Shown in pieces: positions 1 through 9,283 of a stretch of 64,000 nucleotides of DNA. Source of the DNA: Hyphomicrobiales bacterium. Lineage in GTDB: Bacteria > Pseudomonadota > Alphaproteobacteria > Rhizobiales > Beijerinckiaceae. Within the stretch, counting starts at the first letter, position 1, and every line of letters begins with the position of its first letter. The notes beneath the pieces are model-generated. The model did no database searches, was not told the DNA's origin, and worked only from the letters and a program-made list of their open reading frames with translations. The DNA lies in assembly GCA_026400565.1 (NCBI GenBank), contig JAPLOV010000189.1:1-64000 (forward strand), given 5' to 3'. The translations under genes were made by a program, and so were the position numbers.

Positions 1-120
1 CTTGAGAACATTATCAAGTCATCAATAGCATTCTTATTCTGATTATAATACTTAAGTTCATCTCCTGTTAAACCAAAAGTCATATCAAGAGGATTTCCTT
101 TAAAGTTTTGGTTTTGAATG
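1..120 (-). other. AT-rich, apparently foreign segment with an open minus-strand frame (…IQNQNFKGNPLDMTFGLTGDELKYYNQNKNAIDDLIMFS…)
   Basis: Abrupt change from AT-rich to GC-rich sequence near 120-150; the minus frame is open across the whole segment with protein-like composition. Confidence 0.5.
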
Positions 121-729
121 GCTAGAGGTTGTGTGGTGGGGATTGTTGGCCATGTCTGGGACGATGCGAACGCTGCGGCTCTTGCCTGGGCGGAGCGAAC
201 CGGAGCGACCTACGCCCATCCTTTCGCCGACCCCGTCGTCGTGGCCGGCCAGGGCACACTCGGGCTGGAAATCCTCGAAGATATCCCGGATGTCGATGTC
301 ATTCTCGTCGCCATCGGCGGTGGTGGCCTGATCAGCGGGCTATCAACGGCCGTCAAGGCAAAGCGGCCTTCCGTGCGCATCATCGGCATCGAGCCCGTCG
401 GCTCGCCGACGCTGCATGCCTGTCTTGAGGCTGGAAGGCTCGTGGCTCTTGACCGGCTCGAAACGCGCGTCGCGACGATGTCATGTCGCCAGACGGACGA
501 AGCGATCTTCGAGGTCGTGCGGCGGAATGTCGACGAGATCGTCCTGATCAGCGATGACGAGATGGAGCATGCAGCGCGCTCGCTCTGGTTCGAGTTCGGC
601 ATTGCGGCCGACCTGTCCGGCGCTGCCTCCGTGGCGGTCCTTCAGTCAGGACGGGTGACATTCAAGCCGGGGGAGCGGGTTTGCGCGCTTGTCTGTGGTG
701 CTGGCGTGGATGGTTTGGCCCAAGCCTGA
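118..729 (+). CDS. PLP-dependent threonine/serine dehydratase, C-terminal part only (N-terminus lost at the junction)
   Basis: VWDDANAAALAWAERTGATYAHPFADPVVVAGQGTLGLEIL…VAIGGGGLISGL…GIEP is a threonine dehydratase signature; the PLP-lysine N-terminal region is absent. The first residues probably belong to the foreign side. Confidence 0.8.
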   Translation: MARGCVVGIVGHVWDDANAAALAWAERTGATYAHPFADPVVVAGQGTLGLEILEDIPDVDVILVAIGGGGLISGLSTAVKAKRPSVRIIGIEPVGSPTLHACLEAGRLVALDRLETRVATMSCRQTDEAIFEVVRRNVDEIVLISDDEMEHAARSLWFEFGIAADLSGAASVAVLQSGRVTFKPGERVCALVCGAGVDGLAQA

Positions 730-761
730 CGAGCGCCCGGCGCCTTGGCGCACCGGCCCGC

Positions 762-1520
762 TCAGCCGGCCGTGACGCCGCCATCGACCAGGAGCACATG
801 GCCCGTGACGAAACTTGCCGCCGGCGAAAGCAGGAAGCGTATGGCGCTGGCGACCTCGTGCGCCTCGCCGAAGCGGCCCAGTGGTATCGAGGCGATCATG
901 CGCGCATGCCGTTCATCATCGGCGCGCGCGACTGCGGTCATCGGCGTGGCGATGGGCCCAGGCGCGACCGCGTTGACCCTGATGCCATCGGACGCGAGCT
1001 CTAGTGCCAGCGCCTTGGCCAGGCCGTTGAGGCCTGCCTTCGAGGCAGCATAGGCTGCGGCGCGGGGGTGCCCGATCAATCCGATCTGGCTCGACACGAG
1101 GACCATCGAGCGGCTTCCCCGAGCGCCGGCCTCGGAGCGCATCGCCCTTGCGGCATCGCGTGCGAGGATGAAGCCGGCAGACAGGTTCAGGTCCACAGTG
1201 CGGTCCCAGGCATCACGGCTTGTCTCGAGGCCGGGCAGATGTTCGAAGATGCCGGCACAGCCCGCGAAACCGTCGAGCCCGCCGAGGATAGCAGACGCTT
1301 CAGCGACGATGCCTTCGGGGCCTGCGCTCAGAAGATCGCGCACAAGGACATGCCGGCTCGGCAGAAGCGCTTGCAGCGTGCTGGCTTCCGCTGCATCACG
1401 GGCGAGGGCTGCGACCGCAGCGCCGTCCGCGACGGCCTGATCGACCAAGGCGCGACCAATGCCCGATGCGGCTCCGGTCACGAAAAGGCGCAGGCCGGAA
1501 AGATCTGAGCGGGACATCAT
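762..1520 (-). CDS. SDR family oxidoreductase
   Basis: MMSRSDLSGLRLFVTGAASGIGRAL…SS…YAASKAGL…; GxxxGxG and YxxxK motifs. Start chosen at 1520 inside the longer ORF. Confidence 0.9.
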   Translation of the reverse strand: MMSRSDLSGLRLFVTGAASGIGRALVDQAVADGAAVAALARDAAEASTLQALLPSRHVLVRDLLSAGPEGIVAEASAILGGLDGFAGCAGIFEHLPGLETSRDAWDRTVDLNLSAGFILARDAARAMRSEAGARGSRSMVLVSSQIGLIGHPRAAAYAASKAGLNGLAKALALELASDGIRVNAVAPGPIATPMTAVARADDERHARMIASIPLGRFGEAHEVASAIRFLLSPAASFVTGHVLLVDGGVTAG

Positions 1521-1541
1521 GGCAAGATCCGGGAGTTGAGC

Positions 1542-2273
1542 ATGGAGGACCAGAAGGATGGCACAGGGACTGCGCCCGACATAGGCATGAAGTTGGCGGC
1601 TTTGAAAGCCAAGCGCGGCTACCTGCTGCCACATCATGGCCTGATGGCGGTGACCTCCGAAAAGCTGCTCGAAGCCTATGATGCCACCTACACGGCGCTC
1701 GCGCTCGATATGCGTGTCCTGAACGTGCATGACCGCGAGTTTGTCTGGCTCGCTGTCCTCATCGCAACGGATGAGGCATTGGCGACCCATCATATTCCGA
1801 AGTTCCGCAACGCTGGCGGCTCGGACGCCGAGATCGCCGTCATCCTGCGGATCACGGCCTGGGCGGTCGGCGCCCGTGCCTACGGGTTCGTCGGCCGGCA
1901 CTGGATGGGCCACCTGCCGGGCTTCGATCTGGATGCTGCCTATCGCGCGGCGGTCCCCAGGCTCGCGGAGGATTGCGACATGCGGCTAGCCGTGATGGCG
2001 CTGGCTGCCGTCCATGCCGCAAGCGGCGATTTCGACCTGCTCGGCAGGGCGATCCTGATGGCCTATGATCATGGCATCCCCGAGCTGGAGCTGGCCGAGG
2101 CGTTGTCCCTGATGATGTTCCCTGGAAGTATCCCTTACTTCGTCGAGGCCGCGCGGGTTTGGCTCGACCTCATCCGCGCCGGCAAGGTGTCGCCTTCGCC
2201 CGACTTCGCGGCCTGGGCGCGGCTGGAAGGGCAGGGTGGCTATGATGAAGCCAGCGGTGTCGCGAGCCGCTGA
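1542..2273 (+). CDS. Carboxymuconolactone decarboxylase/AhpD-fold-like protein
   Basis: KAKRGYLLPHH…; similar in layout to the adjacent minus-strand 221-aa ORF. Confidence 0.6.
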   Translation: MEDQKDGTGTAPDIGMKLAALKAKRGYLLPHHGLMAVTSEKLLEAYDATYTALALDMRVLNVHDREFVWLAVLIATDEALATHHIPKFRNAGGSDAEIAVILRITAWAVGARAYGFVGRHWMGHLPGFDLDAAYRAAVPRLAEDCDMRLAVMALAAVHAASGDFDLLGRAILMAYDHGIPELELAEALSLMMFPGSIPYFVEAARVWLDLIRAGKVSPSPDFAAWARLEGQGGYDEASGVASR

Positions 2274-2278
2274 GGCCG

Positions 2279-2944
2279 TCAATAGGGACCGGGAACAAGA
2301 CCTTCACGCGCGGCGTCCTCCCAGAAGGAGACGGCCTCGATCAGGGTGTTGCCTCCGCACGGCAGCAGCAGGTAGCTGAGACCTTCGCAGATCTCGCCGG
2401 GTACAGCGCCGGCTGCGATGGCGAGGCGCAGATGGAGCGTCATGCCCGCCCGCTCGCGCCGCGCCGCATGACAGACGAGTGCAGTCAGATGCATCAGTTT
2501 TGGCGCAAGATCGCCGCTGATGGCCTCGACCATCACCAGATAGGCTTTCTCCAGGGCTGCCGGCAGCGTCCATGCTGCCCAGTTTTCGCCGGAAAAGCGC
2601 ACCGTCGCGTAGCTTTCTGTTGCGGCAGCGATGGCCACAGCCCTCACGATGTCAGCCTCTGTGAGCCCGGCCTTCACCGCGCGCTTCATGTGGATGAAGC
2701 CATGCACCTCACGGGCAGCCGCCAGAAGGCCGGCCCAGACCGTCTCGCGCTCGACCGGGCTCAGGACGCGCGGCACGAGCGTGAGGGATTCGTAGAAGGC
2801 GTCATAGCGCTGGAGCAATGCAGGTGCCGAATCCGCGAACATGCGGTGATAGGGCAGCAGATAGCCACGCTTGGCCTCAACAGCGGCGAGGATGGACGCG
2901 GCGTCGGCAGGCAAGGGGCGGGGCGTTATCGGAGGCTTGTCCAT
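2279..2944 (-). CDS. Carboxymuconolactone decarboxylase/AhpD-fold-like protein (paralog of 1542..2273)
   Basis: EAKRGYLLPYHRMFADSAPALLQRYDAFYESLTL… parallels the neighbouring ORF. Confidence 0.6.
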   Translation of the reverse strand: MDKPPITPRPLPADAASILAAVEAKRGYLLPYHRMFADSAPALLQRYDAFYESLTLVPRVLSPVERETVWAGLLAAAREVHGFIHMKRAVKAGLTEADIVRAVAIAAATESYATVRFSGENWAAWTLPAALEKAYLVMVEAISGDLAPKLMHLTALVCHAARRERAGMTLHLRLAIAAGAVPGEICEGLSYLLLPCGGNTLIEAVSFWEDAAREGLVPGPY

Positions 2945-2956
2945 TGTCGGTCCTGT

Positions 2957-4593
2957 TCAGGGCTGGATGGCGATCATATCGGCTGCGCGTTCGGCGATCA
3001 TGATGGTAGGAGCAGCTGTGTTGCTGGAGGTGATGCTGGGCATGACCGAGGCGTCGACGACGCGAAGCCCTTCGACCCCGCGCACGCGAAGGCTGCCATC
3101 GACGACGGCGTTTTCATCATGGTCGGCGCCCATGCGGCAGGTCCCCACCGGGTGATAGACGCTTTCGGCTGTGTCCGCGATGAAGCCGTCGATCTCGGCA
3201 TCGCTGCGCAGATGTGGGCCCGGTGCGAGTTCGGCGCCCCGGAAGGCATCGAACGGAGCCGTTGCGAAAATCTCCCGAAGCCGTTTCACGCCCTCCCGCA
3301 AGACGATGCGGTCAGGCATGGCTGACAGGTAGCGAGGCTGAATGCGGGGCGCCTGCCTTGGATCGGCCGAAGCCAGTGTGATTTCGCCCCGGCTCGCTGG
3401 ACGCATCTGGAAAATGTTTGCCGGCTCATGCCTGCGAAGGGCAGGCGGATCGTTGCGCTCGACAATCCGGGCATGAAGCTGGCCTGGAGATCGGGCAGGT
3501 CGAGGTCAGGCTGCGAGCGGAAGAGGCCGCCCACCTCGATCGGGAAGCTGGCGGCCGGGCCGGTGCCAAAGAGCCAGGCCTGCAGGGCGGCCAGCGCCGC
3601 GCGGTCGATCCGGCGCAGCCGGTCAATGGTATCAGGTGCGTTTGTCGCGTGCATGACCCGGATGAGCAGGTGATCCTGAAGGTTTCGGCCGACGCCGGGC
3701 AGATCGGTCACGACCGCAACTCCATGCCTGCGCAGCTGTTCCGCTGGCCCGATTCCCGACAACATGAGAGTCTGCGGTGAGTTGACGGTTCCGCCGCACA
3801 GGATGACCTCACGGCCCGCGCGAACGAGCCGCTCGCGGCCCCGATCCGCCAGCATGACGCCGATCGCCCGTCCGTGTTCCATGGCTATGCGCGTCACCAG
3901 GGCCCGTGTGATGACCGTCAGGTTCGGACGGCCCTCGGCCGGGTCCAGGAAAGCACGCGCCGTGCTGGCGCGGCGGCCGGCGGCGATGGTGAAATCATAG
4001 GGGCCGGCGCCTTCAGGGGCAGGTCCGTTGAAATCCTCGGTTCGAGGATGTCCGGCCGCCGACGCGGCAGCGAGGAAGGCGCCGAACAGCGGATGACCCA
4101 GCTTCCGGCGCGAGACCCGAAGCGGCCCGCCGCGCCCGTGCCAGCGCGGGTCGCCGTCCGGATTGTTCTCGCTGCGCAGGAAGCTCGGCTGCACCGAAGT
4201 CCAGTCCCAGCCTGGCAGGCCGGCCTGCGCCCATCCGTCGAAATCCGAGGGTAGTCCACGCCTGTAGACCATGCCGTTGATCGCCGTGGATCCGCCGAGG
4301 CCCTTGCCGCGCGGCCAGCGGATGCGGCGGGCGCCCAGTTCCGCTTCGGGTTCAGTGACATAGGACCAGTTGGCGATCGTGCTCCGCAGCAGCACGCCCG
4401 TCATCAGCGGAACCGAGAAGAGAGGCCCGCGTGCCTTGCCTCCTGCCTCGAGCAGCAGCACCGAAACATGCGGGTCTGCAGAGAGCCGGGCGGCCAGCAC
4501 AGCGCCGGCGGCACCAGCTCCAACAATGATGAAATCCGCTTCGCGCAGTCGTAACGGGAAACTCAGGTCGAGCCCTGCAGGGGTTGCGGCCAT
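2957..4593 (-). pseudogene. GMC family oxidoreductase (choline dehydrogenase-like), split by a frameshift near 3411-3414
   Basis: ORF 3286..4593 has the FAD-binding N-terminus (DFIIVGAGAAGAVLAARLS…GGSTAINGM); ORF 2957..3406 has the C-terminus (HPVGTCRMG…VVDASVMPSITSSNTAAPTIMIAERAA). The frames differ by one base. Confidence 0.85.
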
Positions 4594-4613
4594 CCTTGGG
4601 AGGGGAAGACATC

Positions 4614-5675
4614 ATGCTGTCACGCCGTCATCTGGTCGCTGCCTCGGGGGCTGTGCTGCTCGCTCCTGCCTTTTCGCATCGGGTTTTCGCCCAGACAGCC
4701 ATTCCCGAACTCCAGACAATGCGCTCGACGGCGAAGTCCTGGCTCTGGGCAGCCGAAGATTATGCCAGCTCTGCAGGCTTTTTCGAGAAGGCCCGGGTCA
4801 AGGTTGTCTCCAACGCATCCAATCGCGGCACCAACATCGCGGCACTCGCGGGCAGCGGCGTTGACGTCGTGCTCGGCGATCCCGGCGAGGCCATGCGCGG
4901 CAAGGGTTCGGGCATGGCGATCAAGACCTTCATCCAGACCGTCAACAAGTACGCTTCGAACGTCGTGATCAAGAAGTCCGTGCTGGAGCGGCTTGGCGTG
5001 AACGAGGCCTCGCCCGTCGAGCGCAAGATTGCCGCGATGAAGGGGTTGCGGCTCGGCACGACCGGTCCCGGGGCAGCGCCGGATGCGCTGTTCCGCTGGC
5101 TTGCGGTCTCGGGCGGCATGAACCCCAATACCGACATGCGTCTCGTCACGATCCAGGGCGGCGGACCGGGCATGCTCGCCGGCCTCCAGCAGGACGTGAT
5201 CGACGGCTTCTGCCTGTCCTCACCCACCTCGGACCTGGCTGTGCAGACGCGCGATTGCGCCTATCTGTTCAACATGGCGCTGAACCCGCCGCCGTATTTC
5301 CAGAATTATCTCTACATCTGCGCCTCGACCTCGGAGGCCACGCTGCGTAACGCCGACAAGCGCGAAGCGCTGGTGCGCTACTCGCACGGCATCTCCATGG
5401 CGCTCAAGTCGATCAATTCGGAACAGGCCAAGCTCAAGGAATGGGCTGACAAGTGGTTCGAGGGACTGCCCCCCGAGATCGCCCAGGTCTCCTTTGACAT
5501 CAACTCGAAGATTTTCTTCAACGATCCGACGCCGCAGCCGACGCTGTTTGCCAACAATGTTGACTTCATCAATACGGTCAACAAGACCATGAGCGCCGAC
5601 CTCATCCCGGCCTCCCTCACTTTCGAGGCACAGTTCGACACGGCTGTGGCGCGAGAGGGCGTGGCGCGCGGCTGA
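4614..5675 (+). CDS. ABC transporter substrate-binding protein (NMT1/SsuA/TauA-like)
   Basis: Tat/Sec-like leader MLSRRHLVAASGAVLLAPAFSHRVFAQ; periplasmic NMT1-like sequence; followed by ATPase and permease. Confidence 0.85.
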   Translation: MLSRRHLVAASGAVLLAPAFSHRVFAQTAIPELQTMRSTAKSWLWAAEDYASSAGFFEKARVKVVSNASNRGTNIAALAGSGVDVVLGDPGEAMRGKGSGMAIKTFIQTVNKYASNVVIKKSVLERLGVNEASPVERKIAAMKGLRLGTTGPGAAPDALFRWLAVSGGMNPNTDMRLVTIQGGGPGMLAGLQQDVIDGFCLSSPTSDLAVQTRDCAYLFNMALNPPPYFQNYLYICASTSEATLRNADKREALVRYSHGISMALKSINSEQAKLKEWADKWFEGLPPEIAQVSFDINSKIFFNDPTPQPTLFANNVDFINTVNKTMSADLIPASLTFEAQFDTAVAREGVARG

Positions 5676-5687
5676 ACGACGGATCCG

Positions 5688-6464
5688 ATGAGCATCGTTA
5701 TCCGCGGGGCGGCCAAGCGTTACGTCAGCCGTGGACGCGAGATCCGCGCGCTCGATCCCGTTGATCTGGACATCAAGGCAGGGGAGTTCATCGCCTTCGT
5801 CGGGCCATCAGGTTGCGGCAAGTCGACCCTGCTGAACATGGTGGCGGGCATCCTGCCGATGACAGGCGGCACGATCAGCCACGATGGCAAACCTGTCAGC
5901 GGCATCAACCGCGCAGTCGGATACATGACGCAGGTCGACTCGGTGCTGCCCTGGCACACCGTTTTCGACAATGTTGAGTTGCCGCTCAAGTTCCGCGGCG
6001 TTCCGGTTGCCGAACGTCGCCGGCGTGTCACGGAGATGCTGGCGCTGGTCAACCTCACCGGTTTCGAGAACAGCTTTCCGATCGAGTTGTCGGGTGGCAT
6101 GCGCAAGCGTGTCGCGCTGGCGCAAGTCCTGGTCTATGACCCCACGACCCTGTTGATGGACGAGCCGTTCGGCGCGCTTGATGCGCAGCTCAAGCTGATG
6201 ATGCAGGCCCAGTTGCTTTCGATCTGGCAGGCGACCGGCAAGACAGTCGTGTTCGTGACGCATGATCTTGCCGAGGCCGTCACGCTGGCTAACCGCGTGG
6301 TGGTTTTCTCTGGCAGGCCGGGCCGTATCAAGGTCATCGAGACCGTGCCGCTCAGCTATCCGCGCGATCCGTTCAAAGTTCGCTTCAATCCTCAGTTCGA
6401 GACGGCCTACGGCACACTCTGGGCAGCTTTGGCGCCCGAGATCGCCAAAGGGGAGGCCATCTGA
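5688..6464 (+). CDS. ABC transporter ATP-binding protein (SsuB/TauB-like)
   Basis: Walker A GPSGCGKST, signature LSGGMRKRVALAQ, Walker B LLMDEPFGALD. Confidence 0.95.
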   Translation: MSIVIRGAAKRYVSRGREIRALDPVDLDIKAGEFIAFVGPSGCGKSTLLNMVAGILPMTGGTISHDGKPVSGINRAVGYMTQVDSVLPWHTVFDNVELPLKFRGVPVAERRRRVTEMLALVNLTGFENSFPIELSGGMRKRVALAQVLVYDPTTLLMDEPFGALDAQLKLMMQAQLLSIWQATGKTVVFVTHDLAEAVTLANRVVVFSGRPGRIKVIETVPLSYPRDPFKVRFNPQFETAYGTLWAALAPEIAKGEAI

Positions 6465-7300
6465 TGGCGGGTCATGCAGACGAAGCCGCTGCGATCGGCG
6501 GCGGCAAATCGGCGGCAGTTGCAGCCTGGGATGCCGAGAACAGCGCGCGGCGGCGGTTGATCCTTATCGGTCGCATTGTTGTCGGCGTCGTTTTCGTCTC
6601 CTTCTGGGAGTTCTCGTCGGGTCGGCTGATCGACAAGCTTTTCGTATCGTCCCCGTCGGCGGTCTCGTCCCGGCTGTGGAAGTGGCTGCTTGAAGGCAGC
6701 TTGTGGAATCACCTGTCGATCACGCTCTATGCGACGGCGCTCGGCTTCATCATAGGCTCTCTGGTTGGTTTCGTCCTTGGGCTGCTGTTCGGCCGCTTTC
6801 AGACCGTTGCCGACATCTTCGATCCCTACATCACGGCGCTGTATTCGATCCCGAAGATCGCGCTCGCGCCCCTGTTCATTATCTGGTTCGGCATCGGCAT
6901 CGAATCCAAGGTCGCGGTGTCCGCCTCGATCGTTTTCTTCGTGGTGTTCCTCAACACCTATGCCGGCGTGCGCGATGTGAACCCGATCTTCGTGCATGCG
7001 ACACGCATCATGGGTGGCAACGAACTGCACGTGCTGCGCCATGTCATGATCCCGTCGGCAGCCTCATGGGTGATCACGGGGCTGAAGGTGTCGGTGCCCT
7101 ATGCGCTGGTCGGCACCGTCATCGGTGAGTTCATGTCGTCCAATCGCGGAATCGGCTTCATCATCGCGCAGGCCACCGGGCTGTTCGATACGACCTCCGT
7201 TTTCGCCGGACTTGTTCTGCTCGGCGTCGTGGGTGCGATCATCAATGTCGCGCTGCGCCATGCCGAGACATGGCTGCTTCGCTGGAAGGCTTCGAACTGA
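6464..7300 (+). CDS. ABC transporter permease (SsuC/TauC-like)
   Basis: Hydrophobic, BPD_transp_1-like; start overlaps stop of the ATPase. Confidence 0.93.
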   Translation: MAGHADEAAAIGGGKSAAVAAWDAENSARRRLILIGRIVVGVVFVSFWEFSSGRLIDKLFVSSPSAVSSRLWKWLLEGSLWNHLSITLYATALGFIIGSLVGFVLGLLFGRFQTVADIFDPYITALYSIPKIALAPLFIIWFGIGIESKVAVSASIVFFVVFLNTYAGVRDVNPIFVHATRIMGGNELHVLRHVMIPSAASWVITGLKVSVPYALVGTVIGEFMSSNRGIGFIIAQATGLFDTTSVFAGLVLLGVVGAIINVALRHAETWLLRWKASN

Positions 7301-7714
7301 GGTTGGCAGGTTTTCATCATCATGCGCCAGCCTGATCGCTGCCGGAATGGCGGCAGGACCGCAGTTCTCGCCCTGACTGGCCCGAGCCAGGCTCTCGGCC
7401 ATTGCGCCTGCCGACCGCGCTGCAGTGCACGCGCTCCAGCGTTGTCAATGGTTTGCCGCGCCTTTCTTGGAAAGTGATTCAGGCGATGCCGGTTGTGGTC
7501 CTGGCTCTTGCACCATGCATGCTCCGGTCATGATACGGCGAAAGCGGTCCGGCGCGGCGATGTTCGCTCTGCAGCCTGCGTGACGGGCTGGAAACATGGC
7601 GGATTGCCATGGCACTGAGTCCGGCAAGTCAGGCAACGCTCTGATATTGAAGACGTTTGATGGCCGAGGCCGACTTTTTGCCTGGCCGTCCTCGCCCGAT
7701 CGTCACGTTCCGGC

Positions 7715-8640
7715 AATATGCTCCTGTGCCGGCTCCACAGCGCGCACAACGGTCGCCGAACAGGTTGCTTCGGCGACATGGCGGTCGAGACGGAGCCGAG
7801 GTAGCGCCTGACGCCGCTGATCCGCGCGCCGACGATCCGATGGTCGACATGGTTGTTGCGGGCGAGGGTCAGCAGAACCTCCGCAGGGTCGGGGCCTTCC
7901 AGAACATGGAAGGTGAGCCTTTCGGCAGACAGCCGCATGGCGGCGGCCCAGTTCTTCAGCTCGACCAGCCGGTTCACATGGATCGAACTTCCGTCATTCC
8001 TGGTGAGCGTGCCGAGGCCGATCCGGGCCGTCTTGAGGACATTGACGCAGGCCAGCCTCGCCATGGGTCTTGCGTCCAGCAGGGTCGTTGCCAGTGACTG
8101 GATCGGCTCGGTGAGCGGGCCTCCTTCCGATGACAGATCGACCGCGACCATGATGATGGGGGCCGTGGTCGCGTGACGATAGCCTGCGGTCGTGCCGAAC
8201 GAGGCCGCGCCGGCATTCCAGAACCGGCATTCCAGAAACGGCCTGCCAGAAATGGCCTGCCAGAAAGTTCCGCAAGCGGTCGACCAGCTTGCGGTTGCTG
8301 CGCTCGGTGAGGGTGACATGCTCGGGGTGGCACACATCAAAGGCGAGTTGCCGCGCCGTGGGGTAGCGCTGCTCGGGTTTCACCTCGAGGCAGCGCAGGA
8401 TGATGTCTCGTTTGCGCGCAGCGATCGTTCGGCGGATGCGGCTTCGAGGATGTCGTTCCACGTGAGCGGAGTGCGGGCGCCGGCATGGACCAGCAGAAGG
8501 TCGCCTTCCTGGTGCGCCGGGGCGAGGCTGCCAGCACGGCATGGTGAGCGGCGGTCAGTTGCAACCGCGTCCAGTCGATCGCCGCTCGCCTGTTCTGGGT
8601 GCCTGGCGAGCCACAACGTGCATCTTCGGGATCTGGCATA
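7715..8640 (-). pseudogene. Remnant of a bifunctional Ser/Thr protein kinase–universal stress protein
   Basis: Kinase C-terminal fragment (HQEGDLLLVHAGARTPLTWNDILEAAS / RDIILRCLEVKPEQRYPTARQLAFDVCHPEHVTLTERS) and UspA domain (APIIMVAVDLSSEGGPL…VLEGPDPAEVLLTLARNNHVDHRIVGARISGVRRYLGSVS / VAEATCSATVVRAVEP) lie in successive different frames; kinase N-lobe missing. Confidence 0.8.
8210..8265. repeat. Four tandem 14-bp units inside the kinase/USP remnant
   Basis: CCGGCATTCCAGAA x2 followed by ACGGCCTGCCAGAA and ATGGCCTGCCAGAA. Confidence 0.97.
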
Positions 8641-8680
8641 GGGGCCTTGAGCCAGATGTCGTGGCAGCCGGATGCCGGCC

Positions 8681-9184
8681 TCAGCGCGGCTTGCGGCGGC
8701 GGCCGTAGAGTTCGAGCCGGTGGCGCACGATGTCATAGCCGAGTTCGGCGGCGATCTTGGCCTGAAGACGCTCGATCTCCTCGGAGGTGAACTCGATCAC
8801 CTGCCCGGTCTCGATGTCGATCAGATGATCGTGGTGCTGCTGGTCGGCGTGCTCGTAGCGCGAGACACCATCATCGAAGGCGTGCCGTTCGATGGCGCCG
8901 CGCTCCCCGAGCAGCTTCATGGTGCGGTATACGGTTGAAACCGCCAGCGTCGGGTCATGCGCGAAGGCACGTCCGAAGATGGTCTTCGCATCGGGATGGT
9001 CGTCGGCCTCCGACAGGATGCGCAGGATCAGCCGGCGCTGCTGCGTCATGCGCAAACCAGCCTGCTTCAACTCCGCCTCGAACAGCAAGGCCCGGTTCTG
9101 GGCCGTGGTGCGCGGCAAGGTCTGGGACAAGGTCTCGGGCATTCCTGTGGTCCCGCCTCTGGCTGCATCCATGGCCGTTTTCAT
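8681..9184 (-). CDS. Fur-family metalloregulator (Fur/Mur/Zur-type)
   Basis: LKQAGLRMTQQRRLILRILSEADDHPDAKTIF…STVYRTMKLL…HHDHLIDIETGQVIEF; start placed at 9184 because the 9214 start overlaps a candidate operator. Confidence 0.92.
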   Translation of the reverse strand: MKTAMDAARGGTTGMPETLSQTLPRTTAQNRALLFEAELKQAGLRMTQQRRLILRILSEADDHPDAKTIFGRAFAHDPTLAVSTVYRTMKLLGERGAIERHAFDDGVSRYEHADQQHHDHLIDIETGQVIEFTSEEIERLQAKIAAELGYDIVRHRLELYGRRRKPR

Positions 9185-9200
9185 AGCTTGCTCAGTCGCA

Positions 9201-9227
9201 TGTGCAAATACCAATGCTTATCGCACA
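9201..9227. promoter_or_regulatory. Candidate Fur/Mur operator in the fur–sitA intergenic region
   Basis: Imperfect palindrome TGTGCAAATA-ccaatgc-TTATCGCACA (8/10 arm matches) between divergent genes. Confidence 0.5.
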
Positions 9228-9283
9228 TCATTCGCAAAAGCGTTGACAGATGCGATCCAGTTGCAATAGCGTGCTGATGGGGC

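Noticed and set aside
7301-7700. Possible gene between the ABC permease and the kinase/USP remnant
   Set aside because: Only short overlapping ORFs without recognisable domains; left as intergenic/degraded sequence.
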